From NCBI RefSeq assembly GCF_019219025.1, contig NZ_JAHUWN010000006.1, positions 1-64,000 of the forward strand: a DNA stretch of 64,000 nt, written 5' to 3'. Origin of the DNA: Bacillus sp. sid0103 (lineage in GTDB: Bacteria > Bacillota > Bacilli > Bacillales_B > DSM-18226). The notes under the pieces are model-generated. The model was not told where the DNA came from, ran no database searches, and saw only the letters and a program-made list of their open reading frames with translations. Positions 17,255 through 26,619 of the stretch are shown here, one piece after another. The position numbers and the translations under genes are program-made. Each line of letters opens with the position of its first letter. The first letter of the stretch is position 1.

Positions 17255-19003
17255 ATGAAAAAGTTGATAATGAAAATGATCTCCATTTTGATTATATTAT
17301 TACTTATTAATGGTTGTTCACAGAATATTACAAATAATATTAGTAAAAAAATGGATAAACAAAAAGAGATTAATATTAGCCAAACTAAAGGTAGCCAAAA
17401 TACCCATACTAAAGGTACCCAAAAGACCACATTACCACCTAAGATAGATCCCATTAAAGAGCAACTAAAAAAGATGACTTTAAATGAGAAAATCGGGCAA
17501 ATGATCATCGCAGGATTTGATGGTACCACTGTTAACACAAATACACAAACTCTTATAAATAAATACAAGGTGGGCGGGTTAATCCTATATCAAACGAATG
17601 TTAAGGATGCTGCTCAATTAGTACACTTAACAAATGCAATTAAGACTGCAAACAGCAAGAATAAAGTACCATTATTTATATCCGTCGACCAGGAAGGCGG
17701 CAGGGTACACCGAATGCCAACATCAATCAAAAACACACCAAGTGCAAGAATCATTGGTAATAAAAATGATGAAAAATACGCATATAATATCGGTAATGTA
17801 ATCGCCTATGAATTGAAATCATTCGGATTTAACACAGATTTCGCTCCCGTTCTAGATATCCAAAGTAATCCTAATAATGCTGTTATCGGGGACCGTTCAT
17901 TTGGATCAAATTCCAGTATTGTTTCAAGACTAGGAGTTAGCATGATGAAGGGTATTAGTTCTGGGAATATCATTCCGGTTGTAAAACATTTCCCTGGTCA
18001 CGGTGACACTTCCGTTGATTCTCATTTAGAACTTCCATTAGTTCGGAATAATCTTACAAGACTAGAAAAGGTTGAATTAGTTCCTTTTAACAATGCTTTC
18101 AAAAATCACGCTGATATGGTGATGGTCGCACACATATTAGTTCAAAAAATTGATCCTAATTATCCTGCCTCTATGTCAAAAGCCATTATTACAAATCTAT
18201 TGCGTAAACAATATGGATTTGGAGGGGTTGTCATTTCAGATGATATGACAATGGGTGCGATTGCAAAACACTACAAGTTGAAAGACGCAGCCGTAAGGGC
18301 GGTAAACGCGGGGAGCGACATTATTTTAGTTGGTCATGGAATGGATAATGTGGCTACTGTCTACAACAGTATTTATTCAGCAGTTAAAAATCATACTATT
18401 TCTGAAGATACGATAAATAACAGTCTATACAGGATATTAACTTTAAAACATAAATATAATCTTAATAATAATAAAGTTTCACTTGTAAATGTAAGTAATC
18501 TAAATAATCAAATAACCAAAGCAATATCAAATGCTTCAGTGCCTGCGACAAATAGTACAAAGAATAAATTGCTAATAAATATAAGAACTAAAGCAAAAGT
18601 AGGTTCAATAATAAACGCTGATTTTCATATAAAAAGCACTACAATTGATGAAGTAAGAAAGAGTTGGGGAAAAGAAGATAAAAGAGAGTATGTTGCTGCA
18701 GCAAAAGGCACCTATTGCACATATAGTAAAAAAAATGTAGTTGTGGCTTATAATAAAGGGCAGCAGCTGTTTGAGATTCGATCTTATGATCCGAGTTTAA
18801 AAGCCTTAACCATTCAGGATATTAAGTATTATTTTGGTTCTCCGAAAACAGATGTTAAAACCACTAACAAGGAAGAAATTATCAGCTATACAGTTGGAAC
18901 CAATACCTTAAAGTTTGTATTTCCTTTAGGGACTCAAAAGATGTATCTTGATCATTACTCTATCTATAACGCATCCTTAGCTAGTAATAATATGGCTGGT
19001 TAA
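17255..19003 (+). CDS. GH3 beta-N-acetylhexosaminidase-type lipoprotein with C-terminal DUF4309 domain
   Basis: 582 residues from ATG 17255 (GGAAGGA upstream; an earlier GTG-type extension to 17234 is unlikely). A lipoprotein signal ends LLLINGC (Cys21), followed by a Ser/Thr/Lys-rich linker. The GH3 domain (about 65-410) has NEKIGQMIIAGF, DQEGGR at 145-150, KHFPGHGDT at 244-252 (the NagZ His-Asp signature) and SDDMTMGAI. Residues of about 430-575 (STTIDEVRKSWGKED, KGTYCTYSKKNVVVAYNKG) match DUF4309 of YjgB-type proteins. It is likely an outer-face enzyme removing GlcNAc from muropeptides; the added domain may bind the wall. Confidence 0.85.
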   Translation: MKKLIMKMISILIILLLINGCSQNITNNISKKMDKQKEINISQTKGSQNTHTKGTQKTTLPPKIDPIKEQLKKMTLNEKIGQMIIAGFDGTTVNTNTQTLINKYKVGGLILYQTNVKDAAQLVHLTNAIKTANSKNKVPLFISVDQEGGRVHRMPTSIKNTPSARIIGNKNDEKYAYNIGNVIAYELKSFGFNTDFAPVLDIQSNPNNAVIGDRSFGSNSSIVSRLGVSMMKGISSGNIIPVVKHFPGHGDTSVDSHLELPLVRNNLTRLEKVELVPFNNAFKNHADMVMVAHILVQKIDPNYPASMSKAIITNLLRKQYGFGGVVISDDMTMGAIAKHYKLKDAAVRAVNAGSDIILVGHGMDNVATVYNSIYSAVKNHTISEDTINNSLYRILTLKHKYNLNNNKVSLVNVSNLNNQITKAISNASVPATNSTKNKLLINIRTKAKVGSIINADFHIKSTTIDEVRKSWGKEDKREYVAAAKGTYCTYSKKNVVVAYNKGQQLFEIRSYDPSLKALTIQDIKYYFGSPKTDVKTTNKEEIISYTVGTNTLKFVFPLGTQKMYLDHYSIYNASLASNNMAG

Positions 19004-19130
19004 AAAAAGATTGGTAAAACATTTTGATGTTGTAAGTTAATTTTAGAAAAATTTTTATTAATTAGCAGAAAATGTATGAAAGGGTTTTTTTAAAATGCTA
19101 TAAATAGTTCAAGGGTAAGGGGGCTATGTT

Positions 19131-19466
19131 ATGGGAAACCACACAGAATTGAATACTGTACTTGTCACTGCATATTCTAAGGCACCTCAAGGAAGTGCTA
19201 TGTACGAAGCATATAAACATACAGGAATTATATTGGAAATTGATCCTGCTACTAATGGAATTATTAATGTGGAATTCACTTTTTTGGCAGATTTAACAAA
19301 GGATTTTTTTAGACGTATGATGGTCGGTTATGACTTATCCAATGGGATTGATGAACTAATTCAGAGAGTTGAGAAGCATTACTTTGCTCCTTCTACGAAT
19401 TCCGTAATTGTGGCATTAAAAGCAGCCTATAAAAGGTACATGGAAAGACTTAATCAAGTAAAATAA
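19131..19466 (+). CDS. DUF3870 family protein
   Basis: 111 residues. VLVTAYSKAPQGSAMYEAYK, EIDPATNGIINVEFTFLADL and DFFRRMMVGYDLSNGIDELI match the DUF3870 pattern. Function is unknown. Members often lie next to CoA-transferase or organic-acid catabolic genes, as here, 350 bases before a CoA-transferase operon. The RBS is weak (GGGGGC). Confidence 0.75.
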   Translation: MGNHTELNTVLVTAYSKAPQGSAMYEAYKHTGIILEIDPATNGIINVEFTFLADLTKDFFRRMMVGYDLSNGIDELIQRVEKHYFAPSTNSVIVALKAAYKRYMERLNQVK

Positions 19467-19725
19467 AAATTAATTGCCTCATTCTAAATTCTGACGATAC
19501 CGGCTCTTGCGTTTTAAAAGTTAAAAATGAAGAACATTAAATAGAATACCGTTGTTATGAAGTTAAGAGATGGGAATTCTTTCTACTTGTAAGTTATTAA
19601 TAAAGTAGTAAAATAAATTCAACGGTAAATTTTATAAATGTAAATTCTTAATCAATTACTGATTACGATGGTGGAAAGATGAAGTCTTAATGTTGAAAAC
19701 TCACCGTTTTCATTAAATTTAAGGT

Positions 19726-19783
19726 AGCCCAGTCTTTCCAAAGGAAAAAGCACTATGCTTATTTCCTTTGGATTGGCTGGGCT
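19726..19783 (+). terminator. Long hairpin terminator before the CoA-transferase operon
   Basis: A 22-base left arm starting AGCCCAGTC (19726-19747) pairs with an arm ending GGCTGGGCT (19762-19783), followed by TTTTTGCTTT. It ends transcription of the DUF3870 gene and insulates the operon that starts at 19819. The rest of the 350-base gap shows nothing further. Confidence 0.75.
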
Positions 19784-19818
19784 TTTTGCTTTGTCAAAAT
19801 AAGTAGGGAGTGAAATCT

Positions 19819-20514
19819 ATGCAAAAAGTAAAAAGTGCAAAAGAAATCATTACAAAAGTAAATTCAAGTGACACCATTATGGTTGGAGGATTTGGTTTAG
19901 TTGGTGCTCCATTAAGTTTAATTGACGAATTGACACACCATGATGTGAATGAACTTACCGTAATCAGTAATAATCTTGGTGAACAAGGAAAAGGCCTAGG
20001 CATTTTATTACGACAAGGAAAAATTAGAAAAGCTATTGGTTCGTATTTTACTAGTAATAGGGAAGTGGGAGATCAGTATATTCAAGGTAAACTTGAAATT
20101 CAGCTTATGCCTCAGGGAACGATGTCTGAATCAATAAGAGCTGGAGGAGCCGGTATTGGCGGCTATTATACAAAAACAAGTGTTGGGACTCAATTGGCAG
20201 AAGGGAAGGAAGTACGCGAAATTAATGGAGAATGGTATGTATTTGAAGAGCCGCTGCGAGCAAATGTTTCACTGATTAAAGCTGCAAAGGCAGATACTCT
20301 CGGGAATTTAGTGTATTACAAAACGGCTCGCAATTTTAATCCGTTAATGGCCACAGCAGCTGACTTCGTCATTGCTGAGGTTGACGAGATTGTTGAGGCA
20401 GGCGAGCTTTCACCCGAGGAAATTGTCACCCCTCATTTATTTGTCGACGCCATTGTAGAAAGCCATCTGATTCTAACTAAGGAAGGAGTTGTAGCAAAAA
20501 ATGCAATCAAATAA
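19819..20514 (+). CDS. 3-oxoacid CoA-transferase, subunit A
   Basis: 231 residues from ATG 19819, eight bases after AGGGAGTGA. DTIMVGGFGLVGAPLSLIDEL near residues 18-38 and GGAGIGGYYTKTSVGTQLAEG match the alpha subunit of class I CoA-transferases (ScoA/PcaI/AtoD). With subunit B it moves CoA from succinyl-CoA to acetoacetate or 3-oxoadipate. Overlap with subunit B by 14 bases shows coupling. The nearby hydroxyquinol-pathway remnants favour 3-oxoadipate as the original substrate (inference); sequence alone cannot separate the two. Confidence 0.88.
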   Translation: MQKVKSAKEIITKVNSSDTIMVGGFGLVGAPLSLIDELTHHDVNELTVISNNLGEQGKGLGILLRQGKIRKAIGSYFTSNREVGDQYIQGKLEIQLMPQGTMSESIRAGGAGIGGYYTKTSVGTQLAEGKEVREINGEWYVFEEPLRANVSLIKAAKADTLGNLVYYKTARNFNPLMATAADFVIAEVDEIVEAGELSPEEIVTPHLFVDAIVESHLILTKEGVVAKNAIK

Positions 20515-21166
20515 AGACGTTCAAGAGTTAATAGCGAAAAGGGCAGCGGCTGAACTGCAACCAAATTCAGTCATTAATTTAGGAATCGGAATACCCACAC
20601 TCATTGCCAAATATGTGGAGTCAGAGTTCGTTTATTTCCATACAGAAAATGGAATGCTTGGGGTTCAAGAGTTGAATAGGGAAGAAGATTTTGATCCAAA
20701 CCTAGTCAATGCGGGAAAGCTGCCAATTAGTGAGGGAATGGGTGCTTCCTATTTTAATAGTGCAGACTCTTTTGCCATGATCCGCGGGGGACATGTGGAT
20801 GTTGCCATACTGGGAGCACTGCAGGTTGATGAACAGGGGTATATTGCAAACTGGGCGATACCTGGGAAAAATATCATGGGAGTAGGAGGGGCTATGGATC
20901 TTTTAAGCGGGGCCAAAAAGATTATTGTTACGACCAATCATACCGCCAAAAATGGAGATTCTAAAATAGTTAAAAATTGCACATACCCGATTACATCCAT
21001 TCGTAAAGTTGATTGGATTATTACAGAATTAGCTGTTTTTGAATTCCAGAATGATCAGTTAGTATTAAAAGAATTAATGCCTGGTGTCACTTTGAAAGAA
21101 GTTCAAGAAAAGACGGATGCAGACTTTAAAGTTATGTCAGTAAACGATGGAGGACATCATGAATAA
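20501..21166 (+). CDS. 3-oxoacid CoA-transferase, subunit B
   Basis: 221 residues. The catalytic glutamate is Glu49 in HTENGMLG, preceded by [34 protein letters not shown] and [19 protein letters not shown] are typical of the beta subunit. Start within the end of subunit A, RBS AAGGAGTTG. It overlaps the thiolase start by eight bases, so the three genes form one tightly coupled operon. Confidence 0.9.
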   Translation: MQSNKDVQELIAKRAAAELQPNSVINLGIGIPTLIAKYVESEFVYFHTENGMLGVQELNREEDFDPNLVNAGKLPISEGMGASYFNSADSFAMIRGGHVDVAILGALQVDEQGYIANWAIPGKNIMGVGGAMDLLSGAKKIIVTTNHTAKNGDSKIVKNCTYPITSIRKVDWIITELAVFEFQNDQLVLKELMPGVTLKEVQEKTDADFKVMSVNDGGHHE

Positions 21167-22367
21167 TAAAGTTTATATAGTAAGTGCACAACGGACAGCG
21201 GTGGGAAAAATAGGCGGAGCTCTAAAGGACTTACAGCCGGATGATCTATTACTTCCATTATTTCAGAATTTAAAAGAAAAGAATTTGCTGCCTGAAGAAG
21301 TGATTGATGAAGTGATTATTGGTCAGGCAAAACAGAGCCAAGACCAAGCTAATATTGCTAGAGTGGCTCTTTTAAAGGCAGACTTGCCGGAGTCAATTCC
21401 AGGGTACACCGTAAATCGCCAATGTGGATCGGGTATGCAGTCTATTCATAATGCTTTCTTGGCAATTCGAGCTGGTCTAGGTCATGCCTATATTGTAGGG
21501 GGGGTAGAAAGCATGAGCAATGCCCCTTATTATATTCGAAATGGACGTTATGGCTTTCTTTCAGGAAACAGTGAAATTCTCGATCCGAATAAGGAAAGTC
21601 AACCGGGTTCCCAGCCTGTAGAGAAGTACGGAAAGCTTGTAATGGGAATGACAGCAGAAAATCTGGCTGAAGATTATTCGATCTCCCGTGAGGAGCAAGA
21701 TTTATTTGCATATGAAAGTCAGCAAAAGGCACTTAATGCCAATGAAGATGGCGGTTTCCAGAACGAGATTGTTCCTGTAAAAGTTCCACAAAAAAAGGGA
21801 GATTCTATTATTTTTTCTAAAGATGAACACCCAAGGAAAACAAATTTAGAAAAATTAGCGGCTTTAAAACCTGTGTTTAAGAAGGACGGAACAGTCACAG
21901 CGGGGAACTCATCTGGATTAAACGACGGTGCCTCTATGTTGTTACTGGTTTCCGGTGAAATGGTGGATCGATATCAATTAGAGCCTTTAGTAGAAGTTGT
22001 AGGACTTGGAGTTTCAGGGGTAAAGCCAGATCGGATGGGAATTGGGCCTGTTGAGGCAACAAATAAAGCGTTAAGCATGGCAAATATACAAATTGAGGAT
22101 TTAGATTTAATTGAACTTAATGAAGCATTTGCTGCTCAATCGTTAGCTGTCATAAAAGAACTGGGTTTACCAATGAATAAAACGAATGTAAATGGCGGAG
22201 CCATTGCACTAGGGCATCCGATTGGAAACAGTGGTGCTAGAATTAGTGTGACACTTATACACTCCATGTTGAAAAGAAAGGCGAAGTGGGGGCTTGCTAC
22301 CCTTTGCATGGCTGGTGGACAGGGTATCGCAACAGTATTTCGGGCGCCGGTTTCCCCACAAAATTAG
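21159..22367 (+). CDS. Thiolase (acetyl-CoA / 3-oxoadipyl-CoA acyltransferase)
   Basis: 402 residues from ATG 21159 with GGAGG upstream; a GTG-type start at 21147 is less likely. The active-site nucleophile is Cys89 in NRQCGSGMQS, His353 lies in ALGHPIGNSG and Cys383 in CMAGGQG; NEAFA is also present. In an operon with the CoA-transferase it would cleave 3-oxoadipyl-CoA to succinyl-CoA and acetyl-CoA, or acetoacetyl-CoA to two acetyl-CoA. It is intact although the upper pathway upstream is broken. Confidence 0.9.
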   Translation: MNNKVYIVSAQRTAVGKIGGALKDLQPDDLLLPLFQNLKEKNLLPEEVIDEVIIGQAKQSQDQANIARVALLKADLPESIPGYTVNRQCGSGMQSIHNAFLAIRAGLGHAYIVGGVESMSNAPYYIRNGRYGFLSGNSEILDPNKESQPGSQPVEKYGKLVMGMTAENLAEDYSISREEQDLFAYESQQKALNANEDGGFQNEIVPVKVPQKKGDSIIFSKDEHPRKTNLEKLAALKPVFKKDGTVTAGNSSGLNDGASMLLLVSGEMVDRYQLEPLVEVVGLGVSGVKPDRMGIGPVEATNKALSMANIQIEDLDLIELNEAFAAQSLAVIKELGLPMNKTNVNGGAIALGHPIGNSGARISVTLIHSMLKRKAKWGLATLCMAGGQGIATVFRAPVSPQN

Positions 22368-22513
22368 GTTTAAAGTGCTGTTAAATACCGGTGGAATTCA
22401 CTCCCTTGCAATCACTGTATCAATTTAAAATGAATTCCAACAAAAATACAAATTGAGACTATTGTTTTCGGATCATTTAATAAAACGAAACACATACATC
22501 TGGAGGAACTATC

Positions 22514-22654
22514 ATGCGTAAAACGAAAAAAATATCATTTCTAGAATTAGTACAGGAAAACAAAAAGAACCTTCTTAACAATAACGAGGAAATAGAAAGA
22601 ATTGAAAAACGTATTGAAAAACGCCATGAAATAAAACGATATAAGCAAAAATAA
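22514..22654 (+). CDS. fbpB: FbpB-family small basic protein
   Basis: 46 residues, starting ATG 22514 behind TGGAGGA. MRKTKKISFLELVQENKKNL followed by a Glu/Lys/Arg-rich helix (IEKRIEKRHEIKRYKQK) matches the Fur-regulated small basic proteins, of which FbpB helps the FsrA small RNA in iron sparing. No clear Fur box was seen in the 60 bases upstream, so iron control is not shown here. Confidence 0.6.
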   Translation: MRKTKKISFLELVQENKKNLLNNNEEIERIEKRIEKRHEIKRYKQK

Positions 22655-22677
22655 TAAAATAATATGGATGGTCATTT

Positions 22678-22863
22678 ATGATATTTAGGGTAAGAATATT
22701 TGATCAAAAAGGACAAGAACTTGAAATTGAAAATAAAGTGATTGGTGGTATCCTATTTGAATCTGAAGAGGCAATTGAATTTTTTATTAATGCAATAAGA
22801 AGTAGTTTGCCACCAAATTTCCTGTATAAAGTGATTCCCGAAAACCAGGCTGATGTTCACTAA
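22678..22863 (+). CDS. Hypothetical small protein
   Basis: 61 residues starting MIFRVRIFDQKGQELEIENK, mixed alpha/beta in appearance, mildly acidic, no signal or membrane segment. It starts 23 bases after the FbpB-like gene with only a weak RBS (GGATGG). I do not recognise a family. It may be co-transcribed with the small basic protein. Confidence 0.4.
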   Translation: MIFRVRIFDQKGQELEIENKVIGGILFESEEAIEFFINAIRSSLPPNFLYKVIPENQADVH

Positions 22864-23013
22864 AAAAATGGATATGTTACCATTTCCCAAAGGAGGAATA
22901 TATGATGCGAACAATTTTTTTGACATTCTGTAAATCATTTTATACAATTGTCTCGAATTAAAAATAATAAAATCCGAGAATTATTATTTATTTTATTTTT
23001 GATTCAAAATAAA
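22864..23013. other. Short region with a tiny ORF behind a strong RBS
   Basis: AAAGGAGGAATAT precedes ATG 22902/22905, but the frame encodes only 19-20 residues ([19 protein letters not shown]). It is either a very small peptide gene or the start of a gene whose body was deleted. Confidence 0.3.
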
Positions 23014-23127
23014 ATTCTGGCTTTCGAAGGGCTATTTGTAGAAGGACATAATGCAATGCCAGATAAAGCACAGGAAATAAAAGAAAATGCTATTGCCCGT
23101 GCTAAAGACCTTGCTCATACTTTCTAG
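23014..23127 (+). pseudogene. FMN-dependent NADH-azoreductase, C-terminal remnant
   Basis: The frame ending at TAG 23125 reads [20 protein letters not shown] followed by [11 protein letters not shown], matching the last 35 or so residues of Bacillus AzoR-type azoreductases (flavodoxin fold). The catalytic N-terminal portion is absent. It is too short to function. Confidence 0.6.
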
Positions 23128-23217
23128 TTTTATAAAGTCGAAGAGATAGACCCATGTCGGGTCTGTCTTTTTTAATAGTGTGAAAGGGTATTAGTTAACA
23201 ATATAAAGTATGAAACT

Positions 23218-23262
23218 AAAAAAACGTGAGCCATTTCGATAGAAACGGCTCACGTTTTTTTT
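23218..23262. terminator. Strong bidirectional terminator
   Basis: ACGTGAGCC (23224-23232) pairs with GGCTCACGT (23247-23255), with A-run on the left and eight Ts on the right. It can end transcripts from both sides, including the minus-strand Ig-domain gene. Confidence 0.8.
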
Positions 23263-23364
23263 ACTTCTCAACTTTTTGGGGGGAATGGCCACAAATTACT
23301 GGCTTTTCATATTGAATATTGCGGCGAATTCATCCCATCATCAATCATTCTAAATGGACATTAT

Positions 23365-26300
23365 TTAATTAGGTTTAACGATAACAGGAATAATGATTTT
23401 AAATCCCCCATATTCCGCAATGATAACAGCGGCTCCTTCAGACTTCGTTAGGATCTTATGATCAGCGGTCACTTCAGCTACTTCCGAATTAGAACTATTC
23501 CATTTGACATCAGCTGTAACGTCTTTTATCGTTCCATCGCTGGACATAGCATTTATGACTACCTCATTTGTTGAGCCTGCTGAATTTACGATATAACCCG
23601 GCGAAGAACTTATCCCCCTAATAAATGTAGGATACTTTGCTACAACTTCAACATCAATTGTCTTTGACATTCCAAAAACAGTAGCAGTTATTGTCGTTTT
23701 TCCTACAGAGTGAGCGATGATATGTCCATCAGCAGAAATCGTTGCAACCGATTCGTCCGCCACCGTCAATTTTGCTTTGCTAGTAAGATTATAACAATCA
23801 CAATTTCCATCTCTGCCATGATGACCAAAGAAGCCATTAATTGAGATGTCAGTGGACTTATTAGGTTCTAACATTACATTTCTAGTTGTCCATTTATTGT
23901 TTTCAGCCCAATATAAATCTACAGGTTTAGTGTTTCTTACCCAAATAGCATCTCTCAAACCATAATAATTGAACCAGATGTATGCTTCACCAGGGCCGAC
24001 CCATGTAATGACTCCGTTCTGGTCAACAGTTGCTACACTTTCGTCGGAAGATTCCCATTTCCCTTCTGTATCAACCTGAACGATATTATGATCTGTATAT
24101 TCAGCAAACGCGTTCGCATCAATAGTTCCTTCTTCAGGGTGTAATATCATCCCATTGCTATTATTAGTTATCGCTTCTACTATATTTCCTGCTTCAGGCT
24201 GTATTATCATCCCCGCGCTAACAATTCCTACTAAATTTACTGGTCCAGCTTGATCTTGTACTTTTACTGGAATTTTAATAGAAGAGAAACCTGCAATTGT
24301 TGCACTAACCGTCGTTTTTCCAGTATTCATTCCAATAAATTTCCCGTCTTTAACACTTACAACTGTAGGTTCATCTGTTGTCCATTGAATTGAATTCGTT
24401 ATTTCTCTTTGAGTTCCATCATTGTATTGAGCAAAAACATGTACTGGATAAAGCTTATCTTTTTGAACAACAACATCCAATGAGGAAACAAGTAATGACT
24501 CAATTTTTAAATCTTTAATTGATGCATCATTCCCAGAAAGGATTGAAACATTCAAGATTTTTGTGCTTGTACCGTAATCGATAAGTACCTGTGTTGTTCC
24601 TGCTGCTACTGCTGTAAGAACACCATTCTTAACTGTAACTTTGTCTGGGTCTAATGATGTGAATCTTGTGTCTGATGTAACGTCAGCTGTTGAACCATCC
24701 TTATATTTTGCTTTTACAGAGAACGAATGCGTGTGCTCAGATAAACTAAAGGTGATGTCATTTTCACTAGGAATCAGATCAACAATTTTATTTGCAAAAT
24801 CTATAGAAGGTTCATTTGAAACGACAATTGAAACCTGCTTTGAGTATCCAGAGCTATCTACGGTAATGATTGTTGTACCAGTACCTACAGCAGTAAGCAG
24901 ACCATCCTTATTTACTTTAACAACATCAGGATTAGATGATTTATATACCGCATATGAAGTCGAATTTGATCTGTCTGAATAGGTCGTTTTTACCTCTAAT
25001 TGCTGCTGTTGATTTACTACCATATTTTTCATATCTGGTGTAACAGAAATTGATTCAGGGTTTGGAGCCTGCTTCTGACCGTCTTTATCCGTGACTGCCA
25101 CCGGGATATCTACAAAGTAACGAAAATTATCATAGATAGCATGCAAAACAGTTGTGCCACTCAATTGACCAATAACCTTTGGTGCTCCACCATATTTTCG
25201 CTGAGTTGAAGCTACTTTGGAATTTTCAGAGTAAAATTCAACGGAACCTGAGACATCCTCCGTGCTCCCATCACTGTAAATCGCTGTTATTGCAACTGGC
25301 GATTCATCTCCTACACCTAAAGAGAGATTTGATGGAGAAGCTGTCAAACCAATCACTCTTGGAGTAGTAAGCTTATTGGTGACAGTAACCTCAATTTTAA
25401 CTGGAGGAAGAACATCTGAACGATAGGAAGCTGTCACAATGGTTTTACCGGTCTTACCTCCAATGATATTTCCTGAATCAGTAACCGTTGCAATGCTGTT
25501 ATCATCGACTGTCCATTTGACATCATAAGGATATACATTTTCACGTAAATTCAAATTACCTTCTGATATTCCGTTTGTGAATACTTCGGTTAAATTAACA
25601 GGCCAATTTTGACCTGGCAATAATTCAACTGTAGGTTCATCAGTTACAAGCTTTGTAGGCTTAACAACATTAACAAGTACAGCACCAACCAATTTATCGT
25701 ATTTAAAATATATATATGCTTGGCCTATTCCAACTGGGGTAATCTGACCATTATTACTAACGGTAGCAACATTACGATCTGACGTTGTCCAACTTCCTGA
25801 AGAAGTAACCGCTTTATTCCCCAACATGGGGTTCTTTATAAAGGCTCCTACTTGAACCGGCTTATCTGAGGTTTCTAACCTAAAACTGTCAGCCGAAAGG
25901 TACAGCCCCGTTATATTTTCAGGAATATCTCCTATCGAAGCAAAGAAGTTTATTTGTGGAAAATTTGCGTAAGTTACCTTCATTGGAACATTACCTGGTG
26001 ATATTCCTTTTATTACGCCCTTTTCAACCTTTGCAATCGACGGATCTCCTGATTCCCATTTAGCTAATTTAGTTACGTCTTCCATCGAACCATCGTTATA
26101 AAGCGCTTTCAAAGCGATAGGACGCTCTTGCCCTTCATCTATGTAGGTAATTTGTTCAGCCTCTAAAACAAGCGATACAATTTTTTTACTTTCTGAAGGA
26201 TTTGACAATTGACTTAAAACACGCGCATCTTGTGTAGTAACATTTACTTCAACATTTAACACCGTATTACGGAGACTGAATTGTACATGTGTAGAGCCTG

Positions 26301-26619
26301 CATGCACAGCTGTTAGCATTCCACTAGCAACTGTTACAACTTTCTCATCTAATGAAGTCCATTTTCCTTCTGCTGTAACATCCGCTTTGGAACCATCCTT
26401 ATACTCTGCTTCAGCCTTTAATACGTGTTTGCCTTTAGACAGAGAGAACGAGACTTTCGATTCACTTGGAGTAAGTTTTACGATCTCCTTTGAGGGCGGT
26501 TCCTTTGTTACCTTTTCTGCCTTTTCAGATGAGGCAGAAGCCAAACTGCTGAATAGAGACAGTATTACGGTAAAGATGAGAGTTAATGCTGTAATTCGTT
26601 TTTTCACCTTTGTTGTCAT
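23365..26619 (-). CDS. Large secreted protein with eleven bacterial Ig-like (BIG2) domains
   Basis: 1084 residues, RBS AGGAGG. A Sec signal (MTTKVKKRITALTLIFTVIL) ends near ASASS at about 30. The rest is a string of about eleven 80-100 residue Ig-like domains with the BIG2 pattern (DGS..DVT..W.S.D..V..V..G...G...G...I.A). Domains 1-5 and 7-11 correspond pairwise. Domain 9 has a short internal repeat (GMIIQPEAGN / GMILHPEEGT). Domain 10 has the only cysteines (CDC). No LPXTG, SLH, lipobox or catalytic domain is seen, so attachment and function are unknown; adhesion or spore/cell surface structure is possible. Confidence 0.85.
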   Translation of the reverse strand: MTTKVKKRITALTLIFTVILSLFSSLASASSEKAEKVTKEPPSKEIVKLTPSESKVSFSLSKGKHVLKAEAEYKDGSKADVTAEGKWTSLDEKVVTVASGMLTAVHAGSTHVQFSLRNTVLNVEVNVTTQDARVLSQLSNPSESKKIVSLVLEAEQITYIDEGQERPIALKALYNDGSMEDVTKLAKWESGDPSIAKVEKGVIKGISPGNVPMKVTYANFPQINFFASIGDIPENITGLYLSADSFRLETSDKPVQVGAFIKNPMLGNKAVTSSGSWTTSDRNVATVSNNGQITPVGIGQAYIYFKYDKLVGAVLVNVVKPTKLVTDEPTVELLPGQNWPVNLTEVFTNGISEGNLNLRENVYPYDVKWTVDDNSIATVTDSGNIIGGKTGKTIVTASYRSDVLPPVKIEVTVTNKLTTPRVIGLTASPSNLSLGVGDESPVAITAIYSDGSTEDVSGSVEFYSENSKVASTQRKYGGAPKVIGQLSGTTVLHAIYDNFRYFVDIPVAVTDKDGQKQAPNPESISVTPDMKNMVVNQQQQLEVKTTYSDRSNSTSYAVYKSSNPDVVKVNKDGLLTAVGTGTTIITVDSSGYSKQVSIVVSNEPSIDFANKIVDLIPSENDITFSLSEHTHSFSVKAKYKDGSTADVTSDTRFTSLDPDKVTVKNGVLTAVAAGTTQVLIDYGTSTKILNVSILSGNDASIKDLKIESLLVSSLDVVVQKDKLYPVHVFAQYNDGTQREITNSIQWTTDEPTVVSVKDGKFIGMNTGKTTVSATIAGFSSIKIPVKVQDQAGPVNLVGIVSAGMIIQPEAGNIVEAITNNSNGMILHPEEGTIDANAFAEYTDHNIVQVDTEGKWESSDESVATVDQNGVITWVGPGEAYIWFNYYGLRDAIWVRNTKPVDLYWAENNKWTTRNVMLEPNKSTDISINGFFGHHGRDGNCDCYNLTSKAKLTVADESVATISADGHIIAHSVGKTTITATVFGMSKTIDVEVVAKYPTFIRGISSSPGYIVNSAGSTNEVVINAMSSDGTIKDVTADVKWNSSNSEVAEVTADHKILTKSEGAAVIIAEYGGFKIIIPVIVKPN

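Noticed and set aside
23365..26619. Possible tandem DNA repeats or CRISPR-like array
   Set aside because: The repeats are protein-level Ig domains of 80-100 residues, diverged in DNA; there are no short direct repeats with unique spacers.
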